A stretch of 64,000 bases of DNA from Actinacidiphila epipremni (GCF_012034175.1 NZ_JAATEJ010000011.1:124001-188000), one strand, 5' to 3'; counted from the stretch's first letter, positions 8,697-17,938 are shown. Program-made: numbers and translations. Notes: generated by a model from the letters alone, not told the origin.

Positions 8697-9827
8697 CTAC
8701 AGCAGCTCGCGCAGGCGTTCCGCCAGCAGGTCCCAGCGCCAGCTCTGCTCCACCCACGTACGGCCGCGCTCGCCCATCCGGCGGCGCAGGTCGGGGTCGC
8801 GGAGCAGGGTGAGGATGCGTTCGGCGGCCTGCTCGGGGGAGCCGCCGGGGACGACCCAGCCGGTCTCGCCCGGCAGCACCGCGTCCGGGGCGCCGCCGGA
8901 GTCGCCGGCCACGACCGGGAGGCCGGTCGCCGACGCCTCCAGATAGACGATGCCCAGCCCTTCGACGTCCAGCCCGCCGCGCCGGGTCCGGCACGGCATC
9001 GCGAAGACGTCCCCCGCGCCGAAGTGCGCCGGCAGCTCCGACTCCGGCACCGGCCCGGTGAAGCGGACGGCGCCCGCGACGCCGGTGCGCTCGGCCAGCG
9101 CCTCCAGCTCGCTGCGGTACGGGCCGCCGCCGACGATCAGCAGCGCGGTGTCGGGCTTCTCGCGCAGGATGCGCGGCATCGCGAGGATGAGGGTGTCCTG
9201 GCCCTTGCGCGGCACCAGCCGCGAGACGCACACCACGACCGGCCGGTCCGCGAGCCCCAGCCGGGCGCGTACGACCGGGCCGCCCGAGCCCGGGTGGAAG
9301 GTCTTCTCGTCCACGCCGGGCGGCAGGTGCACCATGCGGGCGGCGGCCCGCTCGGTCAGGGCGGAGGCGATCCGGGTCCTGGTGTACTCGCCGAGATAGG
9401 TGAGCGTGTCGGTGCCCTCGCCGATGCGCCGCAGCAGCACCCGGCTGCCCGGCAGTTGCGCCCACGCGGCCTCGTGCCCGTGCGTGGTGCCGACGAGCCG
9501 CCGGGCGCCCGCCCTGCGCAGCGCCGGCGCCATCAGCGCGAGCGGCGCGGCGGCGCCGAACCACACGGAGGAGCAGCCGTGCTCGCGCAGCAGCGCGGCG
9601 GCGGTCCTGGTCACCCTGGACGTCGGCAGCAGCACCTTCGTCCGGTCCCTGACCACCCGGAAGGGCTGCTCGGCGTCGAACCGGGCGACCTCGGTGCCGT
9701 CCCGCCACGTCGAGGCGTAGACGACGACCTTCGCCGGGTCCAGCCGCAGGGCCATGTTGTGCACGAAGGACTGGATCCCGCCCTGCCGGGGCGGGAAGTC
9801 GTTGGTGACGATCAGGGTCTTTTCCAT
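8697..9827 (-). CDS. glycosyltransferase family 4, PimB'-like
   Basis: A 376-residue GT-B glycosyltransferase. The N terminus KTLIVTNDFPPRQGGIQSF closely resembles the signature of actinobacterial PimB', the mannosyltransferase that adds the second mannose to phosphatidylinositol mannosides. The C-terminal GT4 donor site EGLGIVYLEASATGLPVV is intact. It is probably a membrane-associated enzyme of PIM or related glycolipid assembly; assignment of the exact step is inference. The ATG at 9827 is chosen because the conserved motif begins 3-4 residues later. It diverges from a GT87 gene with about 75 bp between them. Confidence 0.88.
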   Translation of the reverse strand: MEKTLIVTNDFPPRQGGIQSFVHNMALRLDPAKVVVYASTWRDGTEVARFDAEQPFRVVRDRTKVLLPTSRVTRTAAALLREHGCSSVWFGAAAPLALMAPALRRAGARRLVGTTHGHEAAWAQLPGSRVLLRRIGEGTDTLTYLGEYTRTRIASALTERAAARMVHLPPGVDEKTFHPGSGGPVVRARLGLADRPVVVCVSRLVPRKGQDTLILAMPRILREKPDTALLIVGGGPYRSELEALAERTGVAGAVRFTGPVPESELPAHFGAGDVFAMPCRTRRGGLDVEGLGIVYLEASATGLPVVAGDSGGAPDAVLPGETGWVVPGGSPEQAAERILTLLRDPDLRRRMGERGRTWVEQSWRWDLLAERLRELL

Positions 9828-9902
9828 CGCCGCCGAGATTACTCCGCCCCGCCGGGCTCCCGCGCGCGTCCCTCCCGGCCGGCGGGCGGGGCGGGCCGCA
9901 AG

Positions 9903-11171
9903 ATGCATAACGTGACGTATGCGGTGAAATCCTATGAGCTACCCGGCCGGGCGGGCTGGGGGCCGCGGGGCGCGGTCGTCGGGGCGTGGGTGGGGAGCCG
10001 GGCGCTGCTGCTCGTGTTCGTCTTCGGGGTGCTGCGGTTTCCCGGGCAGGGGGTCACGCATGACGTGTCGGCGGTGTACGAGGGCTGGTACCCGCTGCTG
10101 CGGCACGGGATCTTCCCGTCGTACGACGTGACGTGGCAGTACCCGCCGGGCGCGGCGGCCGTGCTGGTCGCGCCGGGCGCCGTGCCGTACCTCGGCTACA
10201 GCGCGGCCTTCTTCTGGCTGGCGTTCCTGTGCGACGCGGCCGTCTTCGGGGCGCTGCTGCACGACGGGGCCGCGCGGCGCGAGGGGCGGCTCGCCGGGGT
10301 GTGGATGTGGGTCGGCGGGATGCTGCTGCTCGGGCCGATCGTCTACGCCCGCTACGACGTGATGGTGACGGCGGTGGCCGTCGCCGCGCTGCTGGTGCTG
10401 CGCCGCAGCCCCGCCGCCGCGGGGGCGCTGGCCGGGGTGGGCGTGCTGCTCAAGGTGTGGCCGCTGCTGCTGCTCGCCGGTACGCGGCCCGGGCGGGCGA
10501 CCCGCCGCTCCTGGGCCGCCGCCGCGGCAACCGTGGCGGCCGGCTCACTGCTGTTCGGCCTCACGATGCCGGGCGCCTTCTCCTTCCTGGCCTTCCAGCG
10601 CGACCGCGGCACGGAGGTGGAGTCCCTGGGCGCGCTGGTCTTCCACGCGGCCCGGCACGCCGGCTGGCCGGGGGTCGCGGCGATGCACTACGGCTCCGTG
10701 GAATTCCTCGGCCCGTACGTGGGCGCCGTGAGCGACGCGGCCCTCGCGCTGAGCGTGCTGGCGCTGGCGTGGCTCGGCCTGTGGCGGGCCCGCGCCCGCA
10801 CCTTCGGCCCGGCGGTCCCGTACGACGCTGCCTTCGCGGCGGTGCTGGTCTTCACCACGACGAGCCGGGTGATCAGCCCGCAGTACCTGGTGTGGCTGGT
10901 CGGCGTCGGGGCGGTGTGCCTGACCGTACGGGAGAGCGTGATGCGCCTGCCGGTGCTGCTCCTGCTGCCGGCGGCGGTGCTGACGACCCTCGAATTCCCG
11001 GTGTACTTCCCCCACGTCGTACGCAGCGACCTCCTGGGCGTCACCCTCCTCACCACACGCAACACCCTCCTCGCCACCGCAACCCTCCTGTCCTGCCACC
11101 GCCTCCGGCGCTCGACGTCACCGATGCCCCGGGCGGCGTCCGCGGCGGAGGTCGCCCGAGCCGTCCGCTAG
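9903..11171 (+). CDS. polyprenyl-phosphate mannosyltransferase-like membrane protein (GT87)
   Basis: A roughly 422-residue multi-spanning protein. After a short N terminus come many hydrophobic segments such as GAVVGAWVGSRALLLVFVFG and VWMWVGGMLLLGPIVYARYD. The extracellular-loop motif YDVTWQYPPGA contains the acidic residue and the YPP run typical of DUF2029/GT87 alpha-mannosyltransferases, which use polyprenyl-phospho-mannose outside the membrane. Divergence from the PimB-like gene supports a joint role in mannolipid or lipoglycan assembly. The ATG at 9903 is the most upstream reasonable start; a GTG at 9912 is also possible. Confidence 0.83.
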   Translation: MHNVTYAVKSYELPGRAGWGPRGAVVGAWVGSRALLLVFVFGVLRFPGQGVTHDVSAVYEGWYPLLRHGIFPSYDVTWQYPPGAAAVLVAPGAVPYLGYSAAFFWLAFLCDAAVFGALLHDGAARREGRLAGVWMWVGGMLLLGPIVYARYDVMVTAVAVAALLVLRRSPAAAGALAGVGVLLKVWPLLLLAGTRPGRATRRSWAAAAATVAAGSLLFGLTMPGAFSFLAFQRDRGTEVESLGALVFHAARHAGWPGVAAMHYGSVEFLGPYVGAVSDAALALSVLALAWLGLWRARARTFGPAVPYDAAFAAVLVFTTTSRVISPQYLVWLVGVGAVCLTVRESVMRLPVLLLLPAAVLTTLEFPVYFPHVVRSDLLGVTLLTTRNTLLATATLLSCHRLRRSTSPMPRAASAAEVARAVR

Positions 11172-11239
11172 AGGTATTGCGCTCCCCCGTCGCGGTGCGC
11201 GGCGGCCCAGTCGTCGCGGGCGGCGGTGAGGGCGGGCGG

Positions 11240-12394
11240 CTACCACGTGCGGCTGCGGGCCAGGGCGATGCGGGCGGCGGGGGTGGGGTGGGTGCCCCAC
11301 AGGAGGTGGAGGGGGCGGGGCGGGGCGGGCTCGGCGACGTTCGTCGTCGTCAGGCGGCGCTGCATCGCGATGAAGTGGGCCGGGTCGGACGTCAGGCGCA
11401 GGGCGTGCGCGTCGGCGCGGCTCTCCACCCGGCGGGAGAGGGCGGCGCCGAACGGGCCGGCCAGTGCGCCGCCGACCGTGGCGGTGGCCGCGAGGAGCCA
11501 GGCCGAGCGGGGGTCGGCCAGGTGCTGCACGCCCGCCGCCGAGAGCAGGGGGTGCCAACCCGCGACCGCCGCGAGCAGGCACACGCCCACCGCCGCGCCC
11601 AGCGCCCCGAGCAGCGTGCCGCGCATGACGTCGCGGTGCACGACGTGGCCCAGCTCGTGCGCCACCACCAGCTCCACCTCGCGCGGCTCCGCCGTGCCGA
11701 TCAGCGTGTCGTACGCGACGATCCGGCGGGTGCGGCCGAAGCCGGACACGTACGCGTTCAGGGCCGTCGTACGGCGGGAGGCGTCGGCGACGAGGACGTC
11801 CCGTACGGTCACGCCGTCGCGGGCGGCGAGGTCGAGGAGGGCGTCGCGCAACGGGCCCTCGGGCATGGGGGTGAAGCGGTTGAAGAGCGGCTCGAAGAGC
11901 AGGGGCGCCGCCCAGGACAGGGCGACGGTGACGGCCGCCGCGCCGAGCGCCGCCCAGGCCCACCACCAGCGGGTCGCCCCGGCGAGCGCGTAGACGGCGA
12001 ACAGCGCGCCGGCGGTCAGCGGCAGCGAGATGAGCAGGCTGCGCAGCTGGTCCACCGCCCAGCCGGCCCAGCCTTGCGTCACCAGGCCGAACCGGGCCCG
12101 TACGACGCGGCCCCGGGCGGCGAAGGGGAGCGAGAGCAGCTGCGGGAGCACGACGAGCGTGAGGGCCGCCCCCGCGACCCGGCCCGCCCACGCCGGGCCG
12201 AACCCCGCGACGAGCCCGGCCCCGCAATGCGTCAGCCCCAGCGCGAGCATCAACCCCAGCCCCGCGACCCGCCCCCCGACCGCCACGGGCCACACCCCCT
12301 GCCGCAACGCCCGCGCCCGCGCAATGTGCTCGGGGGAGAAGTCCCCGTCCCCACGAGCCGGCTCCCCGGCGCCCGGCAGCTCGTCCTCGCTCAT
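11240..12394 (-). CDS. M48 family membrane metalloprotease (Ste24/CAAX type)
   Basis: A 384-residue membrane peptidase. Hydrophobic spans lie near residues 38-60, 68-90, 118-140 and 143-165, followed by a cytoplasmic catalytic part with ELVVAHELGHVVHRD; the zinc-binding HExxH is His246-Glu247-His250. The downstream SRRVESRADAHAL stretch carries the third zinc ligand. This is the architecture of Ste24/HtpX-like proteases that cleave membrane proteins or remove damaged ones. Its ATG overlaps the TGA of the upstream lipoprotein gene by four bases (ATGA), so the two are translated together. Confidence 0.9.
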   Translation of the reverse strand: MSEDELPGAGEPARGDGDFSPEHIARARALRQGVWPVAVGGRVAGLGLMLALGLTHCGAGLVAGFGPAWAGRVAGAALTLVVLPQLLSLPFAARGRVVRARFGLVTQGWAGWAVDQLRSLLISLPLTAGALFAVYALAGATRWWWAWAALGAAAVTVALSWAAPLLFEPLFNRFTPMPEGPLRDALLDLAARDGVTVRDVLVADASRRTTALNAYVSGFGRTRRIVAYDTLIGTAEPREVELVVAHELGHVVHRDVMRGTLLGALGAAVGVCLLAAVAGWHPLLSAAGVQHLADPRSAWLLAATATVGGALAGPFGAALSRRVESRADAHALRLTSDPAHFIAMQRRLTTTNVAEPAPPRPLHLLWGTHPTPAARIALARSRTW

Positions 12395-13656
12395 CCCAGC
12401 TCCTCCCCCACATACGCCCGCCACCGCTGCGTGAACGCCGCCTCCGACAAGCCCAGCCGGGCCTTGAGCGCCGCGTCGACGCTCTGCCCCGCCCCCACCG
12501 CACGGTAGAGGGCCGTCAGGGTCGCCGGGGACCACTGGTCCGCGATCAGCCGGCACGCCAGCCAGGCGCCCTCGTACGCCTGGGCCAGCCCGGAAGCCGT
12601 GGGGCGGAAGTCGGCGGTGGAGGGGAGGGCCGGCGGGAGGTGGCCGGCGGTGACGTCGGCGGTGAGTTCGGGGGCGATCTCGGGGGCCGTGCGGCCGGAC
12701 TCGCGGTAGGCGACCCAGTCGGCCAGGCCCTCGGAGAGCCACACCGGCGTGTGGGTGGTCGTCGCGGGGCGGGAGGCGACATGCGTGGTCTCGTGCGTGA
12801 GGACGACCTGCCGGCCGAAAGCGGACAGCCGGCCGAAAGCGGCGGGGTTGACGATGACCCGGTCGGCGGGCGCGGTGGCGCTGCCGCCCAGCTCGCCGGT
12901 CGTGACCGCCGCGATGCCCTGGTAGTCGGAGGGTTTGGCGCCGAGCAGCGCGCCGAGCTGGTCCAGCGTCCGCGGCGCCTCGACGACGACGCTCCCGGGC
13001 CAGCCGGCCCGCCCCCACGCGTGCTGCACCTGCGGTACGGCCAGGTCCGCGTCCGCCGCGTAACCGCGCAGCGTCGCCACCGGGCCGAGGCCGAGCACGA
13101 GGCTGTGCTTGCCGCGTACGACCTCGACCTTGCCCTGGTCCCACAGCTGTACGGCGGTCCGCTTCCCGGCGGAGTCCCCGTCGTCGTCCGCCGCCACGTA
13201 CCAGTGCCCGGCGCGGTGGGTGAAGGTCAGGTAGGCGGTGGAGACCAGGTCCTGCGTGTCGTAGCCGGCGAGCCGGTAGCGCAACTGGACCTCGGCCGCG
13301 GTGCGGGCGGAGGCGGTGGCGTCGGCGGTGGGCGGCAGCGGGAAGGCGCCGGTGCGCACCAGGCGGTAGGACCAGCCGGCGAGCGGGACGTCCGCGAGGT
13401 CGGCGAACATCGTGCGCTGCTCGGCGAGGAAGCGCGTGGAGCGCGGGTCCACCCCGGCGAGGAACGCCTTCGCGTCGTGCCCGCGTACGGCCGCGGCCCG
13501 CGCGTCCAGCAGCCGGGTGATGGCCGGGGCGGCGCCGTCCGTGGTGCTCTTGTGCCCCGACCCGCCGCACCCGGTGAGGGCGGCGGCCAGCGTGACGAGC
13601 ACCGTGAGCACACCGGCGGCGCCGGCCGTCGAGCGTCGGGAGCGCACCGCGGTCAT
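12391..13656 (-). CDS. lipoprotein with HExxH gluzincin-type peptidase motif
   Basis: A 421-residue predicted lipoprotein: basic N terminus, hydrophobic core, then LTGC with the lipidated Cys30. The middle resembles a lumazine-binding/NTF2-like tail region. The C-terminal third has VVLTHETTHVAS (His288, Glu289, His292) and, 17 residues later, WLSEGLADW with Glu309 as likely third zinc ligand, a gluzincin arrangement like the peptidase-MA group. It is thus probably an extracytoplasmic membrane-anchored metalloprotease. It is coupled to the M48 protease by an ATGA overlap, giving an outside/inside protease pair. Function is inferred from motifs only. Confidence 0.83.
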   Translation of the reverse strand: MTAVRSRRSTAGAAGVLTVLVTLAAALTGCGGSGHKSTTDGAAPAITRLLDARAAAVRGHDAKAFLAGVDPRSTRFLAEQRTMFADLADVPLAGWSYRLVRTGAFPLPPTADATASARTAAEVQLRYRLAGYDTQDLVSTAYLTFTHRAGHWYVAADDDGDSAGKRTAVQLWDQGKVEVVRGKHSLVLGLGPVATLRGYAADADLAVPQVQHAWGRAGWPGSVVVEAPRTLDQLGALLGAKPSDYQGIAAVTTGELGGSATAPADRVIVNPAAFGRLSAFGRQVVLTHETTHVASRPATTTHTPVWLSEGLADWVAYRESGRTAPEIAPELTADVTAGHLPPALPSTADFRPTASGLAQAYEGAWLACRLIADQWSPATLTALYRAVGAGQSVDAALKARLGLSEAAFTQRWRAYVGEELG

Positions 13657-13791
13657 GCGCCGATCGTACGGTGCCGCCCCGCGAACCCGAGGCCAAGGCT
13701 CCCCGCCCGGCCCCCGCGCACCGCCCGACGAGCGTACGACCGCCCCGCGCGCACCTACCCACCGGCGTACGACCGCCCCCGGGGGCTGCGC

Positions 13792-14844
13792 CTACGGTCG
13801 TACGACCGCCCTGACCGGCATCATCCCCACCGGGTCGTAGCGCACGCGCGCCCCGGGGTACGGCGCGTGGATGACCCGGCCGCCTCCCACGTACATCGCC
13901 ACATGGCTCGCGTCGCTGCGGTAGATCACCAGGTCGCCGGGCCTGGCCTGGGAGAGCGGGACATGCCGCCCGGCGTGCAGCTGCTCCTGGGACGTACGGG
14001 GCAGGGCCACGCCCGCCCGGCCGTAGGCGTACTGCATCAGCCCCGAGCAGTCGAAGGAGCGCGGCCCCGTCGCCCCCCAGACGTACGGGGCGCCCAGCAC
14101 CGACCGTGCCGCGGCGACGGCGAGCGCGGCCCGGCCGGAGGCGGGCGGCAGGTCGGGGAAGTCGAGACCGGCGGGCAGGCCGCCGCGGGAGGCACGCACG
14201 CCCATGCCGGGGGCGTAGCCGGCCTGCTGGGCTGCGGGCAGGGTACGCAGCAGCTGCCGGGCGCGGGCGAGGGCCTGCTGCACCGCGGCCTTGCGGCGGC
14301 GCAGCTCCGCGGCGTTCCGGTCGAGCTCGGCGAGCTTGCCCGCGGCCTCGGCGCGCCGGCCCTGCAACGCCCGCTCGGCGTCGCGCAGTTGGTGGAGCCG
14401 GCCGACCTGCTGCGCGCCCAGCCGGGCGAGGGTCGCGGCCCGGTCGAGGGAACCGGCCGGGTCGTCGGACAGCAGCAGCGCGAGCGTGGGGTCGATCGCG
14501 CCGCCGCGGTACTGCGCGGCGGCCAGCACGCCGAGCCCGTCCCGCAGTTCGTTGACGCGCTGCTGGCCCTGCGCGGCCCGCTCCTGGAGCGTGCCGAGGT
14601 CGGCCCGCAGTCCCGCGGTGCGCTCCTGCGCCGCGTCGTACGCCTCGGTCGCGGCCTCGGCCTGCTGGTAGAGCGCGTCCAGCCGGGTCGCGGTGTCCGC
14701 GGCGTCCACGGCGGGGTCCGCCGCGGCGAGCGGGGCGGCGGCGCCGGCCAGCGCCGCGCCGGCCGCGGCCACCGCCGAGAGCACGGTGACCCGGGTGGTG
14801 CGGGCGGTCGGGCCCGGCTGCGGTACGCGTCGATGGGATGCCAC
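13792..14844 (-). CDS. secreted NlpC/P60 (C40) peptidoglycan hydrolase
   Basis: A 350-residue secreted cell-wall hydrolase. A signal peptide with an Ala-rich core ends near residue 42. Residues 50-220 form a long coiled coil (TRLDALYQQAEAATEAYD onward), and the C-terminal NlpC/P60 domain has FDCSG with the nucleophile Cys266, His314 in ASHVAMY and His326 in VIHAP. It should cleave the gamma-D-Glu-diaminopimelate bond in stem peptides. The start is supported by the MASHRR beginning shared with the neighbouring paralogue, though the ribosome binding site is weak. It is a tandem duplicate of the gene at 15030-16067 with a diverged leader. Confidence 0.92.
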   Translation of the reverse strand: MASHRRVPQPGPTARTTRVTVLSAVAAAGAALAGAAAPLAAADPAVDAADTATRLDALYQQAEAATEAYDAAQERTAGLRADLGTLQERAAQGQQRVNELRDGLGVLAAAQYRGGAIDPTLALLLSDDPAGSLDRAATLARLGAQQVGRLHQLRDAERALQGRRAEAAGKLAELDRNAAELRRRKAAVQQALARARQLLRTLPAAQQAGYAPGMGVRASRGGLPAGLDFPDLPPASGRAALAVAAARSVLGAPYVWGATGPRSFDCSGLMQYAYGRAGVALPRTSQEQLHAGRHVPLSQARPGDLVIYRSDASHVAMYVGGGRVIHAPYPGARVRYDPVGMMPVRAVVRP

Positions 14845-14980
14845 GGCAGCCGACAGTAATCAGCCGGGCACGCAGAGCACAAAGACGCCGCGACCCGTAC
14901 GCATGACCGGTCGTGCCCCGGCCGCAGGTCAGCGCCGGTACGGCGGGCCCGGGGCCCGGTGCGCACCACCCGAACGACGT

Positions 14981-15006
14981 AGCGCCCGGCGGGTCCGCCG
15001 GGCGCT
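14981..15006 (-). terminator. hairpin terminator after the C40 gene
   Basis: A perfect inverted repeat with 12-bp arms (AGCGCCCGGCGG and its complement) and a 2-nt centre lies 24 bp past the stop codon at 15030. It should terminate transcription of the C40 gene before its downstream paralogue. There is no U-tract, as is usual in Streptomyces. Confidence 0.75.
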
Positions 15007-15029
15007 GCGTACGAAGAGTGAAGGTGTCC

Positions 15030-16067
15030 TCAGACGCGGACGCCGAACTGGAACGGCATGTCGCTGATGGACTCGTAGCGCACCACGGTGCCCGGCTTCG
15101 GCGCGTGCAGCACCATGCCGTCGCCGGCGTAGAGGCCGACGTGGTGGTGGTCGCCGTAGAAGATCACCAGGTCGCCGACGGCCAGTTGCGACTGGGAGTA
15201 GATGCGCGTGCCGGCGTTGGCCTGCTCGGCGGCGGTCCTGGGGAGCGAGACGCCGGCCTGGCGGTAGGCCCAGGAGGTCAGGCCCGAGCAGTCGAAGGTG
15301 TTGGGGCCCGAGGCGCCGTAGACGTACGAGTCGCCGAGCTTGGACTTGGCGAAGCTGAAAGCCGAAGCGGCGTACGCGGAGGCCGACTTGCCGCCGAGCG
15401 GGACCCGGCCGGTGTCGCGGTTGGCGCGCGCGTTGTCGTTGGCTATCTGCTGGCGCTGCTGCGCGGTCAGCGAGTTGAGGATCTGCTGCGCCTGGGCGAG
15501 CTTGTCCTTGGCCTCGTTCTTGCGCTGCGCCAACTCCGTCTTGGTCGCCTGGAGTTCGGCGAGCTTCGCGGTGGCCTCGGCGCGCTCCTGGTCCAGCGTC
15601 CGCTTGGCGTCCTGGAGTTGCTGCAGGGCGCTGGTCTGGATCGAGCTGATCTGGTCCAGCGTGCTGGCCTGCTCCAGGTAGGTGTCCGGGTTGGAGGACA
15701 GGAACAGCTGGAGCGACGGGTCGATACCGCCGGACCGGTACTGCGAGGCCGCGATCGTCCCGAGGCTGTCGCGCAGGGTGTTGAGGTGCTCCTGCTGGCG
15801 GGCGACCTGGTCCTGGAGCGCACCGGCCTCCGTCTGGAGGGACTTGAGCTTCTCCGCGGCGCCGTTGTACTTCTCGGTGGCCTGCTCGGCCTGCGTGTAC
15901 AGCGCGTCCACCTGCGCCTTGGCGTCCTTGACGGAGGTGGGCTTGGCCGGCTTGGCGGGGGCGGCGTTGGCAGCCTGCGCGGAGAGCGCGACGGCGGCGG
16001 CAGCGGTCGCGGTCAGCACGGTCACACGCGTGCGGCTTGCCGGCTTGGGTCGACGGTGGGACGCCAC
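15030..16067 (-). CDS. secreted NlpC/P60 (C40) peptidoglycan hydrolase
   Basis: A 345-residue secreted peptidoglycan endopeptidase. A signal peptide runs to about residue 35 (ANAAPAK cleavage region), followed by a coiled-coil domain at about 45-225 and a C-terminal NlpC/P60 domain with FDCSG (Cys260), the DHHHVG histidine near 309 and VLHAP near 321. The coiled coil probably keeps the enzyme autoinhibited or docks an FtsEX-like partner, as in RipC/PcsB relatives; that is inference. It has its own promoter and about 100-nt leader, and a terminator follows it, so it is expressed separately from its paralogue downstream. Confidence 0.93.
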   Translation of the reverse strand: MASHRRPKPASRTRVTVLTATAAAAVALSAQAANAAPAKPAKPTSVKDAKAQVDALYTQAEQATEKYNGAAEKLKSLQTEAGALQDQVARQQEHLNTLRDSLGTIAASQYRSGGIDPSLQLFLSSNPDTYLEQASTLDQISSIQTSALQQLQDAKRTLDQERAEATAKLAELQATKTELAQRKNEAKDKLAQAQQILNSLTAQQRQQIANDNARANRDTGRVPLGGKSASAYAASAFSFAKSKLGDSYVYGASGPNTFDCSGLTSWAYRQAGVSLPRTAAEQANAGTRIYSQSQLAVGDLVIFYGDHHHVGLYAGDGMVLHAPKPGTVVRYESISDMPFQFGVRV

Positions 16068-16174
16068 GAAGGCGAGCTCCTTCTTCCTTCAGCCGCCTAC
16101 CGGTTGACGACTGGCGGGCGGCCTCCGTGCGCCACCCGGATTGGATGATCGACTGCGCGGAGGTTCGAGGCCTG

Positions 16175-16204
16175 ACCTTAGTGACCTTCTCGTGATCGGT
16201 TCAA
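16175..16204 (-). promoter_or_regulatory. vegetative-type promoter of the C40 gene
   Basis: On the minus strand a -35 box TTGAAC (16204-16199) and a -10 box TAAGGT (16180-16175) are separated by 18 nt. They fit the Streptomyces HrdB consensus. The resulting leader would be about 100 nt long. It contains GGCCTC and CCTCCG, either of which can pair with the same downstream CGGAGGCC, so two exclusive stems are possible. Confidence 0.6.
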
Positions 16205-16301
16205 ATCCCCGAAGGCAAAATCTCGACCGGTTCGCGTTTTCTTTACATGGTTTGCACGCGCCGTGATGACCGGTTGACGCTGGGTGCGGACAAAGGGGGC
16301 G

Positions 16302-17837
16302 TCAGGCGCGGGAGAGGCGGCGCAGCAGCAGGGTGGAGGCGACGGGGCGGGCGCCGGCCTTGGCGACGCCGTCGGCGACCTCGCGGTCGGCGGAGACCAC
16401 CACGATCTGCCGGCCCGGCGGCTCGGCCCGCACCAGCCGGCGGATCAGCTCGTCCGCGGTCTCACCGGCCTTGCTGAACAGCACCCGCACCCCGCGCGGC
16501 GGCGCGAGCAGCACCGGCATGTCCAGGTCGGCGCCGTCGAAGACGCAGGTGACCTCGGCGCCGCTCTGCGCGGCCAGCACCGCGAGGCCGCCGAGCAGCC
16601 GCAGCCGCTGCTTCTCCAGCGGCAGCGAGGGATAGCCGGTCTTGGTGACGTTGTAGCCGTCGACGACCAAGTGCGCCTGCGGCAGCGCCAGCAGCTGGTC
16701 CAGCAGCGCCGGGTCGGTCTCGGACAGCGCCCGGGTGGCGATGTCGCGGGCGCTGAACGCGCCGGGCGCGACCGCGTCCACGGTGTCCGCGGGCCGCACC
16801 GCCATGGTGTCCCGCGGCGGCAGGGCCAGCTCGCGCCGCAGCCCGGACGCGGCGTCCAGCACGGTGTCCAGCAGCAGCCGCAGCCGTACGTCCTCCACGC
16901 CGCGCCCCTCGCGCGCCGCCCGCCGGCCGGCCTCGGCGGCCTGCTCGGCCTCGGCGAGCCGGGCCCGCAGCCGGCGGGCCTCGCTGTCGGCCACGGCCTT
17001 GTCCTGCGCGGCGGCGGCCCGCAGCTCCTCCAGCTCGGCCTGGAGCCGGCGCTGGGCGGCCTCGGCCCGCTTGACGTCACTGAGGGCGCTGCGCAGCTTG
17101 CGGTGCAGCGCCTCGCCCTCCCTGCGTACGGACTCCAGCTCGGCTCTGGCGCGGGCGGCCTCGGCCCTGCCGTGCTCGTGCAGCAGCTCCACCTCGGCGC
17201 GCAGGGCGGCGAGTTCGCGCAGGGCCTCCTCGTCGGCGCGCTCGGCGTCGGCGCGCTGCGCCTCCTCGCCGGCGGTCGCGACAAGCTTGGCCCAGCCGGG
17301 CGGGCGCAGCAGGTACGCCGCCGCGGCCACGTCCAGCGGGTCGGCGGCGGGCGGCGGGGTGCCGTCCTCCAGCGCGGCGGCGAGCTCGGCCTGCGCCTCC
17401 CGCAGCCGGCCGGCGACCTTCTGCCGGAAGGCGGGGTCGTGCTCCAGCGCGGCGGCCAGCGCGGTCGCGGCGTACTTCACCCGGCGGGTGGGCGTGAAGC
17501 GGGCGTAGGGCCGCAGCGAGACCGGCAGCTCCTGGAAGGTGAACCCCCCGAACGCGTCCGCGGCGATCGCGACGACCCGGTGCCGCACCCCTCCGGGCAA
17601 CGGCCGGTCGAGCGCGGGCTCGTCCCGCGCGGACTCGGGCCCGGCCTCCTCCGCGGTGGCGCCCTCCGGCGCGTCCGGCGCCGGCCCGGCCCCGTCCGAA
17701 GCGGCGGCCTCGGGGGCCGGCTCGGCGGCCTCGGGTTCGGGCGCCGGGGTGCCCGGACTGCCGGGTTCGGCCGCGGGGCCGGCGGAGCCCGGGGCGTCGT
17801 CAGCCCCGGGGTGCGGAATACCGCCGCTTGCGTCCAC
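16302..17837 (-). CDS. NYN-domain (PIN-like) putative RNase / RNA-binding protein
   Basis: A 511-residue protein in three parts: an N-terminal acidic Pro/Ala/Glu region (1-95), a middle alpha-helical region with a long coiled coil (about 200-340, many EAARARAELE-type heptads), and a C-terminal NYN/YacP-like domain starting at LVVDGYNVTKTGYP. The domain keeps acidic metal-binding residues in VVDGYN, FDGADLD, SADREVAD. This fold cleaves or binds RNA. It starts at GTG 17837. Related long coiled-coil NYN proteins are common in actinobacteria; substrates are unknown. Confidence 0.85.
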   Translation of the reverse strand: MDASGGIPHPGADDAPGSAGPAAEPGSPGTPAPEPEAAEPAPEAAASDGAGPAPDAPEGATAEEAGPESARDEPALDRPLPGGVRHRVVAIAADAFGGFTFQELPVSLRPYARFTPTRRVKYAATALAAALEHDPAFRQKVAGRLREAQAELAAALEDGTPPPAADPLDVAAAAYLLRPPGWAKLVATAGEEAQRADAERADEEALRELAALRAEVELLHEHGRAEAARARAELESVRREGEALHRKLRSALSDVKRAEAAQRRLQAELEELRAAAAQDKAVADSEARRLRARLAEAEQAAEAGRRAAREGRGVEDVRLRLLLDTVLDAASGLRRELALPPRDTMAVRPADTVDAVAPGAFSARDIATRALSETDPALLDQLLALPQAHLVVDGYNVTKTGYPSLPLEKQRLRLLGGLAVLAAQSGAEVTCVFDGADLDMPVLLAPPRGVRVLFSKAGETADELIRRLVRAEPPGRQIVVVSADREVADGVAKAGARPVASTLLLRRLSRA

Positions 17838-17938
17838 CCGTCACTCCCGTCCGATCTGCCGGCGTCTCGGCGTCCTCCCGGCCCCCTTCGATCCCTCCGG
17901 CCCGCCGCCCTGCTACTTACATTGTCCCCGCCCGGGCG

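Noticed and set aside
10133..12508. Long plus-strand frame spanning the GT87 and M48 genes
   Set aside because: It covers two real genes in other frames and is low-complexity Arg/Gly/Ala/Pro with no recognisable domain.
16068..16300. Confident c-di-AMP riboswitch before the C40 gene
   Set aside because: Only the 3' end is reminiscent of the ydaO class; the 5' core is not seen and a good promoter overlaps that position. Kept only as a low-interest finding.
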